Below are positions 16,036 to 24,923 of a stretch of DNA of 41,577 nt, piece after piece (the stretch's first letter is position 1; each line of letters begins with the position of its first letter). The stretch is from assembly GCF_020442045.1 (NCBI RefSeq), contig NZ_JAGRLA010000035.1, forward strand, positions 1 through 41,577, written 5' to 3'. The notes under the pieces were generated by a model, which searched no databases, was not told the DNA's origin, and was given only the letters and a program-made list of their open reading frames with translations. The stretch is from Bauldia sp. (GTDB lineage Bacteria; Pseudomonadota; Alphaproteobacteria; Rhizobiales; Kaistiaceae). Position numbers and translations under genes: made by a program.

Positions 16036-17904
16036 TCAGAAGGCCTGGCCGAGTCCTATATAGAGCGCAACTGTGGGGTCATCGCGGCGGGGATCGAGCG
16101 GCACGGCGAGATCGACGCGCAGGGGCCCGACCGGGGTGAGGTAGCGGATGCCGCCGCCGACGCCGACCTTGAGGCGGCTGATGTCCGGCAGCATGTCGCG
16201 ATAGGCGTTGCCGGCGTCGACAAAGGCGACGAGGCCGAGGGCGTCGGACAGGCGGTAGCGGACTTCCCCGGAAACCGCGAAATCGCTGCGTCCGCCGACC
16301 AGGTCGCCCTTCTTGTTGCGCGGACCGATATTCTGGTAGCCGTAGCCGCGTACCGTGCCGGCGCCGCCGACATAGAAGCGCCGGCTCGCCGCGACGTCGC
16401 GGATCTTGTCGACGGTCAGCACGCCCGACTGGACGCGACCGGCCAGCACGAAGCGCCGCTCCGCGTCGATCGCGCGGTAGATCGAGACGTCCTCCTTGAA
16501 GGTGGCGAAGGTCTGGTCCTGGAGGAAATCGTAGGCGGGCGCCGCTTCGAGATGGACGTTCATCCCCCGCGTCGGATTGAGCTTGTTGTCGCGCGTATCC
16601 CAGTCGACGGCGCCGGTCAGGGTGGCGATCAGGTAGTCCTCCTTGGGGATCGCCTCGTCGATCTGGGTATTCTCGATCTCAAGCAGCAGCGCGCCACTGA
16701 GAGTATCGGTGAAGATGCGGCTGAGGCCGACCTCGGCCTCCTGGGTCGTCGCCCGATAGGCGTCGGAGGTCTCGCGAAAGGCCTCCGCCCGCAGGGTGAA
16801 GTCGGTCATCGGATCGAGGATTGCCGGCTTCTTGAACTTGGCCGCGAAGTTGTAGTCCGGTTCGTCATAATCGGGATCGAAGAAGCCCGAGACTCCGGCG
16901 GAGAGCCGCAGCGACTCCGCTCCGCCCCAAAGGTTGCGGTCGGCCCAGTAGATCTCGGCGCCGGCACCCTCGGTGTTCGAATAGTTGACGCCCGCGCCGA
17001 TCACGTGGCGCTTGCGCTCGGTGACGATGATGTCGACCGGGATCGTGCCGTCCGGGTCGAGATGGTCGGCCGGCACGACGCGGACCGAGTCGAAGACGCC
17101 GAGGTCGCGGAGCCGGGCCTCGGCCCGACGGGTTATCTTGGGCGAATAGACCGTGCCGCCGTCGATGCCGGCGCGGCCCTCGACCAGATCTGGACGGACC
17201 CGGTCGGTGCCGCTGACGGTTACCCTGCCGAAATCCGCCACCTTGCCGGGATCGACCCCGATGGTGACGTCGAGGGTGCGGCTGCCGTGATCGGCGACGA
17301 CGTCGGTCTTCACGACCGCGGCGAGCGGATGCCCTTCGTCCCGCCAGCCGCCGACGATCGTATCCTCGGCATTGACGATCCGCCCGGACTCGGCGATCTC
17401 GCCCGGCTGGAGCTTGAGGTCCTCCAGCGTCATGTCCGGCGGCAGCGGACCGGCATTGACGGTTCCGAAGACGAATTGCGGACCGGCCGTCACCACCACC
17501 TTCACCGGCACCGGCTGGGCACCGACCGGATCGAACGGGCTCAAGCTGTCGATCGGCCGGCCGGCGACGGTGACCGCGACCTGACCGGCATAGCGCGCAT
17601 TCTGGTAGAGGACGGCGGTCAGGCTGCCGATGTCGCCCCGCGCGCGGGCAAGCAGGCCGACCATGCCCGATGCCGGCGTCTTCCGCCGGGTATAGAGAGA
17701 CGAGGCATTGCGAAGCGAGCGCTGGAAACTCCGGCTGCCGCCGACCACCTCGATATCGACGGTGTAGGTGACGGGATCGGGGACCGGGTCCTCGACCTTG
17801 TCGTTGCGGGTGAAGGGCCAGATGGCGAACGACGGCGTCGCCGCGCTCCCGGCCACGAGAACGACGCCCAGCACAATAGCGATGCGTCCCAGACGTGAAC
17901 GCAA
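16036..17904 (-). CDS. tamA: TamA, Omp85-family outer-membrane protein
   Basis: The product has a signal peptide (hydrophobic IAIVLGVVLVAGSAA, cut after PSFA), three POTRA-like periplasmic modules (about residues 45-265) and a C-terminal 16-stranded Omp85 barrel. The barrel shows the conserved VRGY motif (TVRGYGYQNI) and the terminal strand that ends in LYIGLGQAF with an aromatic last residue. It works with TamB in outer-membrane biogenesis. I place the start at TTG 17904 because GGGGAAGG lies 6 bases before it, giving 622 aa. The in-frame GTG at 17934 would add ten residues but has a poorer site. The gap 17905-18257 contains only the hairpin noted at 18103. Confidence 0.92.
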   Translation of the reverse strand: MRSRLGRIAIVLGVVLVAGSAATPSFAIWPFTRNDKVEDPVPDPVTYTVDIEVVGGSRSFQRSLRNASSLYTRRKTPASGMVGLLARARGDIGSLTAVLYQNARYAGQVAVTVAGRPIDSLSPFDPVGAQPVPVKVVVTAGPQFVFGTVNAGPLPPDMTLEDLKLQPGEIAESGRIVNAEDTIVGGWRDEGHPLAAVVKTDVVADHGSRTLDVTIGVDPGKVADFGRVTVSGTDRVRPDLVEGRAGIDGGTVYSPKITRRAEARLRDLGVFDSVRVVPADHLDPDGTIPVDIIVTERKRHVIGAGVNYSNTEGAGAEIYWADRNLWGGAESLRLSAGVSGFFDPDYDEPDYNFAAKFKKPAILDPMTDFTLRAEAFRETSDAYRATTQEAEVGLSRIFTDTLSGALLLEIENTQIDEAIPKEDYLIATLTGAVDWDTRDNKLNPTRGMNVHLEAAPAYDFLQDQTFATFKEDVSIYRAIDAERRFVLAGRVQSGVLTVDKIRDVAASRRFYVGGAGTVRGYGYQNIGPRNKKGDLVGGRSDFAVSGEVRYRLSDALGLVAFVDAGNAYRDMLPDISRLKVGVGGGIRYLTPVGPLRVDLAVPLDPRRDDPTVALYIGLGQAF

Positions 17905-18102
17905 GCCAACCCTTCCCCAACGACAAAACGCCACCCCGCGCGGCGTTCCGGCCCATCCCGGACCTTTGCGAGCCCTAGTCTAGCAACCCATCCCTGAATC
18001 GCGAGTTTATCCCGATATGCGCTGGCTTTGGCCGATTTTCGTCGGCGGGCCGATATCCCTGGCTGCCAGCGCGACGTCCCTCGCGTCGCTGCTACAGATA
18101 CG

Positions 18103-18126
18103 GAAATGGCGAAATACCGCCATTTC
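18103..18126. repeat. Inverted repeat GAAATGGCG/CGCCATTTC
   Basis: Perfect 9-base arms around 6 bases, midway between the stop of the kduD-like gene and the start of tamA, both on the minus strand. It may terminate the kduD transcript, although no T tract follows on either strand, or act as an operator for tamAB. No gene is evident in the ~350 bases around it. Confidence 0.4.
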
Positions 18127-18257
18127 ATGCCGGCAGACAAGCCAAAATGCGCAATGGCTCAGCCGATGAGCGAAGAGGCCGCGGTCGATCGGGACGGCCC
18201 GGGGCTCCGGATCGGCCCCGACGACCATCCCCGCGAGCCCGTTTGCCGCATACCCGG

Positions 18258-19022
18258 TCAGCGGGCCATCCAGCCGCCATCGACGGTGACCACCGACCCG
18301 GTGACGTAGCCGCTCGCCGGCGCGGCAAGGAACAGCAGGGCGGTCGCAAGCTCCTCCGCGCGGCCAAAACGGCCGAGCGGAATGCGCTCGATAAGCTGCC
18401 GGCTACGATCCGCATCGTTGCGCAGCGCCTCTGTGTTGTCGGTCTCCATATATCCCGGCGCGATCGCGTTGACGGTGATGCCGTGCGGGGCGAGCTCGTT
18501 GGCGAGCAGCCGGGTCAGGCCGACGATCCCGTGCTTGCTGGCGGTGTAGGAGGGCACCCGCACGCCACCCTGGAAGGAGAGGATCGAGGCGATATTGACG
18601 ATACGGCCCGCGGCCCCGCGCTCGACCATGTGGCGGGCCACGGCCTGCGAGAGGAAGAAGGCGCTCTTGAGGTTGACCTGCATCACCTCGTCCCAGTCCG
18701 TCTCCGCGAAGTCGAGGACATCGGTACGGCGGATGATGCCGGCATTGTTGACCAGGATGTCGACGCGCCCACTGGCGGCGACGGCCTTCCCGACAATCTC
18801 GGCAAAGTCGTTCGGCACGGCGAGGTCGGCGGCGATCCCGGTGAAACCGCGATTGCGGGCCTCGACCTCGCGGGCCGTCCCATCCATGGGATTGGGGCCG
18901 ACGCCGACGATGTCGGCGCCCGCATCGGCAAGGGCAAGCGCCATGGCCTGGCCGAGCCCGCGCCGGGCGCCGGTCACCATCGCCACCTTGCCCGTCAGGT
19001 CGAAGAGCTGAGCAACTGTCAT
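18258..19022 (-). CDS. SDR oxidoreductase, KduD-like (2-deoxy-gluconate 3-dehydrogenase type)
   Basis: The 254-aa SDR has TGARRGLGQA (17-26), NNAG (92-95), Ser146, Tyr159 and Lys163 (SYTASKHG). It shows the pattern LFDLTGKVAMVTG...GYMETDNTEALRND near positions 6 and 205 that is characteristic of KduD/2-dehydro-3-deoxy-gluconate 5-dehydrogenase relatives. It should be a cytoplasmic NAD(H)-dependent keto-sugar-acid reductase/dehydrogenase. The ATG at 19022 gives the usual family length; reading further upstream in frame only adds unconserved residues. It is divergent from the allophanate hydrolase, with a 285-base gap. No other pectin/uronate genes are adjacent, so the substrate is uncertain. 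Confidence 0.85.
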   Translation of the reverse strand: MTVAQLFDLTGKVAMVTGARRGLGQAMALALADAGADIVGVGPNPMDGTAREVEARNRGFTGIAADLAVPNDFAEIVGKAVAASGRVDILVNNAGIIRRTDVLDFAETDWDEVMQVNLKSAFFLSQAVARHMVERGAAGRIVNIASILSFQGGVRVPSYTASKHGIVGLTRLLANELAPHGITVNAIAPGYMETDNTEALRNDADRSRQLIERIPLGRFGRAEELATALLFLAAPASGYVTGSVVTVDGGWMAR

Positions 19023-19130
19023 CGCCGCTTCATAGCAGCCGGTGGGCCGGTTTTCTCCCCGTATTCGCCCATCCGCCGCGATGCCGGCGGCGGTCCGGTC
19101 CCCTGACGCCGCGCGACTGCACAATTTCCG

Positions 19131-19180
19131 TGCATGCAAACTTCCGTCGCAACGCGAGGAATTGCAGATTGCATGCGATC
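19131..19180. promoter_or_regulatory. Two GCATGC-centred palindromes in divergent promoter region
   Basis: TGCATGCA (19131-19138) and the near-perfect GATTGCATGCGATC (19167-19180), centres about 39 bases apart, lie between the kduD-like gene and the allophanate hydrolase. They may be operator sites. No regulator gene is adjacent. The remaining bases of 19023-19307 show no gene. Confidence 0.35.
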
Positions 19181-19307
19181 ATGGAATTTATGGGCCGCGT
19201 GGGCGGGCAGGCCCCTGATTCGGCGGGCAGCCTGGCGACTGGAAATGCCGGCATGGCCCGGATATTGCTCGCCAAATACCGGTTGTAACAAAAGCGGACA
19301 CGTCGCC

Positions 19308-21101
19308 TTGCCGATATCCCATGACGCCGAGATTTCCCGGCTGTTGACCGACTATCGCCACGGCAACAAGGCGGTCGACACGATCGAGGCGGCCTTCGTC
19401 GCGATCGAGGAAGCCGAGGATCCGGGCATCTTCATTTCGCTGGTCGATCGCGAGGACGCGCTGTCGGCCGCCCGCGAGCTCGGTGGCCGGATCGACCCGA
19501 CCAAGCCGCTCTACGGCGTGCCCTTCGCGGTCAAGGACAATATCGACGTCGCCGGCATGCCGACGACCGCCGCCTGCCCGGACTATGCCTATACGCCGAC
19601 GGCCTCCGCGCCGGTCGTCGACCGGCTGATCGAGGCCGGGGCGATCCTGATCGGCAAGACCAACCTCGACCAGTTCGCCACCGGCCTGGTCGGGACGCGG
19701 ACGCCCTACCCGGTTCCGCGCAACGCGCTCGACCCGGCGCTGGTTCCCGGCGGCTCGTCCTCCGGCTCCGGCACGGCCGTTGCCCGCGGGCTGGTCTCCT
19801 TCGCCCTCGGCACCGACACGGCGGGCTCCGGGCGGGTGCCGGCGGCGCTCAACAATGTCGTCGGGCTGAAGCCGAGCTGCGGCGCGCTGTCGACGCGCGG
19901 CGTGGTGCCGGCCTGCCGCAGCCTCGACTGCGTCTCCGTCTTCGCCGGGACGGTCGCCGATGCCTGGCTCGCCTTCTCCGTCGCCGCCGGCTTCGACAGG
20001 GCCGATCCCTATTCGCGGCCGATCCCCGTCGGCCGCCCGACCCTGCCGCCGTCGGTCCGCATCGGCGTGCCCGACGATGCCAGCCGGATCTTCGGCAGCG
20101 CCACGGCGGCCGCGGCCTTCGACGCGGCGCTCTCCCTCTTCCCGCGCATCGGCCCGGCGCCGCGGCCCGTCGACCTCGCGCCCTTCTTCGAAACCGCGGC
20201 GCTGCTCTACGAGGGCGCCTGGGTGGCGGAGCGTTACCAGGCGATCCGCGATTTCGTCGAGGCGAGCCCGGACTCGATCCATCCGGTGACCCGCCGGATC
20301 ATCGAAGGCGCGCGGTCGCGCTCGGCGGCGGATGCCTTCGCCGGCTTCTACCAGCTCGCCGAGCTCAAGCGCGCGACGGCCGACGTCTGGAGCCATGTCG
20401 ACGTGCTGGTCGTGCCGTCGATCCCCGATGTCTGCACGCTCGCCGACGTCGAGGCCGATCCGATCGGCGCCAATTCGCGGCTCGGCACCTATGCCAGTTT
20501 CGTCAACCTGCTCGACCTCTGCGCGCTCGCCGTGCCGGGACCGTTCCGCGGCGACGGGCGTCCCGCCGGCGTCACCCTGATCGCGCCGGCCGGTCGCGAC
20601 GGACTGCTCGCCGCCGTCGGCGCTGCCATGCATTGCGCCGCCGAGGTGAGGATCGGCGCCAACGGCTTCAGGGTCCCGGCAGTCGCCCCCCAGCCGGCGG
20701 AAGCCCCCCCGGCAAGCATCGAGGTCGCCGTCGTCGGCGCCCATCTCTCCGGCATGAGCCTCAATCACGAGCTGGCGTCTCGGGGCGGGGTCTTCGTCCG
20801 CAAGACCACGACCGAGCAGCATTACCGGCTCTACGCGCTGCCCGGCGGTCCGCCGCCGCGACCCGGCCTGATGCGCACCAACCAGGTCGGCAGCGCGATC
20901 GAGATCGAGGTCTGGGCCCTGCCGAGGGAAAGCTTCGGCGATTTCGTGTCCGGCATCCCGTCGCCGCTCGGCATCGGCACGGTGAAGCTCGCCGACGGAA
21001 CCGCGGTCAAGGGCTTCCTCTGCGAACCGGCGGCGATCGACGGGGCGCGCGACATTTCCGACTTCGGCGGCTGGCGCGCCTATCTGGACTCGCTGCGCTG
21101 A
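19308..21101 (+). CDS. atzF: Allophanate hydrolase
   Basis: The product hydrolyses allophanate to ammonia and CO2, the second step of urea-carboxylase-type urea degradation. The amidase-signature catalytic triad is intact: Lys76 (FAVKDNID), cis-Ser150 (GGSSSGSG) and Ser174 (GTDTAGSGRVPA). A C-terminal domain (about 480-597) with HLSGMSLN, YRLYALPG, GSAIEIEVW and FGGWRAYLDSL is specific for AtzF-type enzymes and separates it from ordinary amidases. I choose TTG 19308, which gives 597 aa (AtzF is ~605). The upstream in-frame ATGs at 19134 and 19245 add residues of no family character. No urea carboxylase gene is in the window, so its partner must be elsewhere or it acts on another source of allophanate, such as cyanurate or biuret. 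Confidence 0.9.
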   Translation: MPISHDAEISRLLTDYRHGNKAVDTIEAAFVAIEEAEDPGIFISLVDREDALSAARELGGRIDPTKPLYGVPFAVKDNIDVAGMPTTAACPDYAYTPTASAPVVDRLIEAGAILIGKTNLDQFATGLVGTRTPYPVPRNALDPALVPGGSSSGSGTAVARGLVSFALGTDTAGSGRVPAALNNVVGLKPSCGALSTRGVVPACRSLDCVSVFAGTVADAWLAFSVAAGFDRADPYSRPIPVGRPTLPPSVRIGVPDDASRIFGSATAAAAFDAALSLFPRIGPAPRPVDLAPFFETAALLYEGAWVAERYQAIRDFVEASPDSIHPVTRRIIEGARSRSAADAFAGFYQLAELKRATADVWSHVDVLVVPSIPDVCTLADVEADPIGANSRLGTYASFVNLLDLCALAVPGPFRGDGRPAGVTLIAPAGRDGLLAAVGAAMHCAAEVRIGANGFRVPAVAPQPAEAPPASIEVAVVGAHLSGMSLNHELASRGGVFVRKTTTEQHYRLYALPGGPPPRPGLMRTNQVGSAIEIEVWALPRESFGDFVSGIPSPLGIGTVKLADGTAVKGFLCEPAAIDGARDISDFGGWRAYLDSLR

Positions 21102-21107
21102 GACCAG

Positions 21108-21237
21108 TGCGTCCTTCGAGGCTCGGGCTTCCGCCCTCGCACCTCAGGATGGCCAGGTCGGGGATGGCAGCGGGCAGGCAAGCTCTACCGCTGCCATGCT
21201 GAGGTGCCCCGGCAAAGCCGGGGCCTCGAAGGACGCA
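21108..21237. repeat. Paired palindromic intergenic element (REP/BIME-like)
   Basis: A 40-base arm (21108-21147) begins TGCGTCCTTCGAGGC and ends GCACCTCAG. A 39-base arm (21199-21237) is its near-exact reverse complement, ending GCCTCGAAGGACGCA. Each arm contains its own smaller hairpin (GGGCTTCCGCCC and CCCCGGCAAAGCCGGGG). The spacer is ~50 bases. The GCGTCCTTCGAGG...CTCAGGATG core resembles high-copy intergenic palindromes of Hyphomicrobiales. It lies 6 bases after the atzF stop, between convergent genes, so it may also terminate or stabilise transcripts. Confidence 0.75.
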
Positions 21238-21253
21238 TGGCTGCGCCGCTTCG

Positions 21254-21274
21254 ACCCTCCGACAAGGGGAGGGT
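21254..21274. terminator. Stem-loop ACCCTCC/GGAGGGT
   Basis: Perfect 7-bp stem with 7-base loop, between atzF and the convergent lysR gene and next to the paired palindrome. The GACAAGGGGAGGG sequence resembles another common rhizobial intergenic repeat. There is no T tract, so the termination role is uncertain. Confidence 0.4.
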
Positions 21275-21323
21275 TGGGGAGCTGTGCAGGCGGCCCGGAG
21301 CGTGGCCACGCGGGCAGGTGGAG

Positions 21324-22250
21324 CTAAGGGTCCGCCCGGCGTGGCTCCGTCGCACTTTCCCCGGCAATCGCGAGGAGACGGCGAAGCGTCGGCGGCGACC
21401 GGTCGGTGCGCCAGGCAAGACCGGTCTCCATCGCCGGTGATTTTCGCGCCGGAGGCAGATAGACGACGCCGGGCCGCGCGAGACCGCGCATCGAATCCGG
21501 GACGAGCGCCATGCCGATCGCCGCCGAGACGAGGCCGATGATCGTCTGCATCTGAACCGCCTCCTGGACGATGGCGGGCGTCACCCCACCATCGATATAA
21601 TAGCCGGTGATCAGGTCGTGCAGCGCCGGCGCGCTCTGGCGCGGGAAGACGATCAGCGGCGCCTCGCGCATCTGGTCGAAACCGAGCCTGCCGCGCTTCG
21701 CCACGATCCGACCCGACTCCACCCAGGCCTCCGGGACCACGGCGACCAGCCTTTCCCGATAGAGCGGCCGGTAGCCGAGCTGTGGCGGCATGATCGGCTG
21801 CGGCGCGGCGATCAAAAGGCCCGCATCGACGTCGCCGTCGAGCAGCCAGTCGATCTGGACGTCGCCGGTCGCCTCGCGCAGCGACAGCTCGACCTCGGGA
21901 TAGAGCGCCTTGTAGCGGCTGATCAGCGGCGGCATGACGCTGTAGGTCGCGGTGCTGACGAAGGCGAGGCGGAGCGCGCCGACCTCGCCGCGCGACAGGC
22001 GGAGCGCGATATCCGGCAGCGCCGCCGCCTCGGCCAGGACCTTGCGGGCATAAGGCAGCCATTCGGCGCCGACCGGCGTCAGCGCGACGCTCCGCCGCGT
22101 GCGGGCGAAGAGCTGAACGCCGAGCGTCGCCTCCAGCGCCTGGATGCTCTGGCTGAGCGGCGGCTGGGTCATGTTGAGCTTTTCGGCGGCGCGGCCGAAA
22201 TGCAGCGTCTCGGCGACGGTGACGAAATGGCGGAGCTGGCGCAGGTCCAT
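21324..22250 (-). CDS. LysR family transcriptional regulator
   Basis: The 308-aa regulator has the N-terminal LysR helix-turn-helix (LRQLRHFVTVAE...FGRAAEKLNMTQPPLSQSIQALE, about residues 3-43 in sum) and a two-lobed periplasmic-binding-like effector domain (about 90-295). It is divergent from the dihydroxyacid dehydratase gene with a 109-base A/T-rich gap, the usual arrangement for a LysR activator and its target. Effector unknown; an intermediate of branched-chain or sugar-acid metabolism is a guess. The last ~30 residues are polar and variable. There is no strong ribosome site before ATG 22250. Confidence 0.9.
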   Translation of the reverse strand: MDLRQLRHFVTVAETLHFGRAAEKLNMTQPPLSQSIQALEATLGVQLFARTRRSVALTPVGAEWLPYARKVLAEAAALPDIALRLSRGEVGALRLAFVSTATYSVMPPLISRYKALYPEVELSLREATGDVQIDWLLDGDVDAGLLIAAPQPIMPPQLGYRPLYRERLVAVVPEAWVESGRIVAKRGRLGFDQMREAPLIVFPRQSAPALHDLITGYYIDGGVTPAIVQEAVQMQTIIGLVSAAIGMALVPDSMRGLARPGVVYLPPARKSPAMETGLAWRTDRSPPTLRRLLAIAGESATEPRRADP

Positions 22251-22282
22251 GCGTTAATATGCAGAACAACTTAATAGAGCGC

Positions 22283-22296
22283 AAAATATATATTTT
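22283..22296. promoter_or_regulatory. Perfect A/T palindrome AAAATATATATTTT
   Basis: A 14-base perfect palindrome in the divergent lysR/ilvD promoter region, in strong contrast to the G/C-rich surroundings. It could be the promoter melting region or a LysR-type site. LysR boxes usually follow T-N11-A with A/T-rich interrupted dyads, which this fits loosely. Confidence 0.4.
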
Positions 22297-22359
22297 ACAG
22301 TCTTTCGAGAACCGACTAAGCCATGGCCCGGGAAACGCGAGGATCAGGAGCAAGCCGCC

Positions 22360-24033
22360 ATGCCAGCGAATGAGAGGTCGAGCCACATCACCCAGGGCGA
22401 CGCCCGCTCGCCCAACCGGGCGATGTATTACGCCATGGGCTACCAGAAGGCCGATTTCGACAAGCCGATGATCGGCGTCGCCAACGGCCATTCGACCATC
22501 ACGCCATGCAACTCGGGCCTGCAGCCGCTGGCCGACGCGGCGATCGCGGCGATCAAGGAAGCCGGCGGCAATCCGCAGGTCTTCGGCACGCCGACGATCT
22601 CCGACGGCATGTCGATGGGCACCGAGGGGATGAAATATTCGCTGATCTCGCGCGAGGTCATCTCCGACTGCATCGAGACCTGCGTCCAGGGCCAGTGGAT
22701 GGACGGCGTCGTCGTCATCGGCGGCTGCGACAAGAACATGCCGGGCGGCATGATGGGCATCGCCCGCTGCAACGTCCCGGCGATCTACGTCTATGGCGGC
22801 ACCATCAAGCCAGGCCGCTGGAAGGGCCAGGACCTCTCCATCGTCTCCGCCTTCGAGGCGGTCGGCGCCTACTCGGCCGGCAAGATGAGCAGGGAGGACT
22901 TCGAGGGCATCGAGCGCAACGCCTGCCCGTCGAGCGGCTCCTGCGGCGGCATGTACACCGCCAACACCATGAGCTCCTCCTTCGAGGCGCTCGGCATGTC
23001 GCTGCTCTATTCCTCCAACATGGCCAACCCCGACCATGAGAAGATCGACTCGACCGCCGAGTCGGCGCGGGTCCTCGTCGAAGCGGTGAAGAAGGGGATC
23101 AAGCCGCGCGACATCATCACCCGCGAAGCGATCGAGAACGCGGTCTACCTGATCATGGCGACCGGCGGCTCGACCAACGCGATCCTCCACTATCTCGCCA
23201 TCGCCCACGCCGCCGAGGTCGACTGGACGCTCGACGATTTCGAGCGGATCCGGGTCAAGGCACCGGTGCTCTGCGACCTCAAGCCGTCGGGCAAATACAT
23301 GGCCGTCGACCTTCACAAGGCGGGCGGCGTGCCGCAGGTGCTGAAGCTCTTGCTCGACGCCGGGCTGCTGCATGGCGACTGCCTGACGATCACCGGCCGG
23401 ACCATGGCCGAGGAGCTCGCCGAGGTGCCGTCCGAGCCGCGTGCCGACCAGGATGTCATCCAGCCGATCAGCGACGCCCTCTACAAGCAGGGCCATCTCG
23501 CGATCCTGAGGGGGAACCTCGCCGAGCGTGGCGCCGTCGCCAAGATCACCGGCCTCAAGAGCCCGGTGATCACCGGCCCCGCCCGCGTCTTCGACGACGA
23601 GCAGTCGGCGCTTGAAGCGATCATGGCCGACAAGATCAAGGCCGGCGACGTCCTCGTCCTGCGTTATCTCGGCCCGAAGGGCGGCCCCGGCATGCCGGAG
23701 ATGCTGGCGCCGACCTCGGCGATCATCGGCCGCGGCCTCGGCGAAAGCGTCGCGCTGATCACCGACGGACGCTTCTCCGGCGGCACCTGGGGCATGGTCG
23801 TCGGCCATGTCACGCCGGAGGCCCACGAGGGCGGCACGATCGCGCTGGTCGAGGAAGGCGACTCGATCACGGTCGACGCCCACAAGCTGCTCCTCCAGCT
23901 CAACGTCGACGACGCGGAGATCAAGCGCCGCCGCGAGGCCTGGAAGCAGCCGGCGCCGCGCTACACCCGCGGCGTCATGGCGAAATACGCGGCGCTCGCG
24001 ACGCCGGCCGACAAGGGAGCGGTGACCGGGTAG
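22360..24033 (+). CDS. ilvD: Dihydroxyacid dehydratase (IlvD/Edd family)
   Basis: The 557-aa enzyme converts 2,3-dihydroxy-3-methyl(iso)valerate to the 2-keto acid in valine, leucine and isoleucine synthesis, using an Fe-S cluster. The three cluster cysteines are Cys50 (TPCNSG), Cys123 (GGCDKNMPG) and Cys195 ([12 protein letters not shown]). Further family motifs are [24 protein letters not shown] and [10 protein letters not shown] near the C-terminus. It matches the ~557-aa IlvD form, as distinct from the longer E. coli-type form. Sugar-acid dehydratases are homologous, but these motifs favour IlvD proper. Start ATG follows CAGGAG at slightly long spacing. Being next to a dedicated LysR gene and away from other ilv genes is unusual for a housekeeping copy. 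Confidence 0.9.
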   Translation: MPANERSSHITQGDARSPNRAMYYAMGYQKADFDKPMIGVANGHSTITPCNSGLQPLADAAIAAIKEAGGNPQVFGTPTISDGMSMGTEGMKYSLISREVISDCIETCVQGQWMDGVVVIGGCDKNMPGGMMGIARCNVPAIYVYGGTIKPGRWKGQDLSIVSAFEAVGAYSAGKMSREDFEGIERNACPSSGSCGGMYTANTMSSSFEALGMSLLYSSNMANPDHEKIDSTAESARVLVEAVKKGIKPRDIITREAIENAVYLIMATGGSTNAILHYLAIAHAAEVDWTLDDFERIRVKAPVLCDLKPSGKYMAVDLHKAGGVPQVLKLLLDAGLLHGDCLTITGRTMAEELAEVPSEPRADQDVIQPISDALYKQGHLAILRGNLAERGAVAKITGLKSPVITGPARVFDDEQSALEAIMADKIKAGDVLVLRYLGPKGGPGMPEMLAPTSAIIGRGLGESVALITDGRFSGGTWGMVVGHVTPEAHEGGTIALVEEGDSITVDAHKLLLQLNVDDAEIKRRREAWKQPAPRYTRGVMAKYAALATPADKGAVTG

Positions 24034-24062
24034 CCGGCCCGCCCGTCCGCCGCGCCATTGCC

Positions 24063-24875
24063 CTAGCCCATGGCGCGGAGGACCACCTGGTCGAACAGGC
24101 GGTCGGGAAGCATCCGCCGCAGATAGACCAGGAGGTGCGAGAACTGTCCGGCGCGGTAGCGGGTCTTCGGCCGCCGCGCCGCGACGGCCCTGGCGATGAC
24201 GCCGGCGATGACGTCGGGCTTCGAGCCGCGGCCGGGCCGCGACGCGTCGGCGATCCCCTTCGCCATCGCCGCGTAGGGGCCTTTCGCCGACGCCTTCGCC
24301 ACCTGCTCGCCGAGGATTTCGTTGAAGCCGGTATCGATGGCGCCCGGCGCGACGATCACCACGTCGATGCCGAACCGGGCGAGCTCGATCCGGAGGCAGT
24401 CGGAGAAGCCTTCGACGGCATGCTTGGTGGCGTGGTACCAGGCGCCGAGCGGCGTGTAGATCGTGCCCCCCATCGACGAGATGTTGATGATCGTGCCCGA
24501 CCGCCGCTCGCGCATCCCCGGCAGCACGAGCTGGATCATCCGCGCGAGCCCGAACAGATTGACCTCGAACTGATGGCGCGCGTCGGCGATCGGCACGTCC
24601 TCGACCGCGCCATAGACCGCGTAGCCGGCGTTGTTGACCAGGACGTCGATCCGCCCCTCCCTGTCGAGGATCGTGTCGACGGCGGCGGTCATCGACGCCT
24701 CGTCGCCGACGTCGAGCGACAGGACATGGCCGCCGGCCGCCTCGATCGGCGCCATCGCCGCCGTCCGCCGGGCGCCGCCATAGACGACATGTCCTTCCGC
24801 GACGAGCTTCAGCGCCGTCGCGAGACCAATTCCGGATGACGCGCCGGTTACCAGGATCACCTTCTTCTCCGCCAT
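24063..24875 (-). CDS. SDR family oxidoreductase
   Basis: The 270-aa SDR has TGASSGIG (10-17), NNAG (81-84), Ser134, Tyr147 and Lys151 (WYHATKHA), and a C-terminal extension after residue ~215 with RYRAGQFSHLLVYLRRMLPD. This type is close to retinol/17-beta-hydroxysteroid-dehydrogenase-like and DltE-like bacterial SDRs; the substrate cannot be told. ATG is preceded by GGAG at 8 bases. The gene is divergent from a TetR repressor whose paired operator lies between them, so it is probably induced by a hydrophobic or xenobiotic ligand. Confidence 0.85.
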   Translation of the reverse strand: MAEKKVILVTGASSGIGLATALKLVAEGHVVYGGARRTAAMAPIEAAGGHVLSLDVGDEASMTAAVDTILDREGRIDVLVNNAGYAVYGAVEDVPIADARHQFEVNLFGLARMIQLVLPGMRERRSGTIINISSMGGTIYTPLGAWYHATKHAVEGFSDCLRIELARFGIDVVIVAPGAIDTGFNEILGEQVAKASAKGPYAAMAKGIADASRPGRGSKPDVIAGVIARAVAARRPKTRYRAGQFSHLLVYLRRMLPDRLFDQVVLRAMG

Positions 24876-24923
24876 CGCTGATCTCCGACCGGGTTGCGGA
24901 AAGGTTCGGCAACCCCTATTAAA

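Noticed and set aside
12481..17898. Plus-strand open frame of ~1805 codons antisense to tamB/tamA
   Set aside because: It mirrors the third-position G/C bias of two genuine genes, is rich in Asp/Arg/Gly/Ala low-complexity sequence, has no domain signature, and tamA/tamB have clear family motifs.
19188..20822. Minus-strand frame of 544 codons opposite atzF
   Set aside because: AtzF has an intact catalytic triad and both domains; the opposite frame is a codon-bias shadow.
21007..24912. Minus-strand open frame of ~1301 codons across lysR, ilvD and an SDR
   Set aside because: It crosses the intergenic repeat, a divergent promoter and three well-supported genes; its Arg/Gly-rich translation has no family features.
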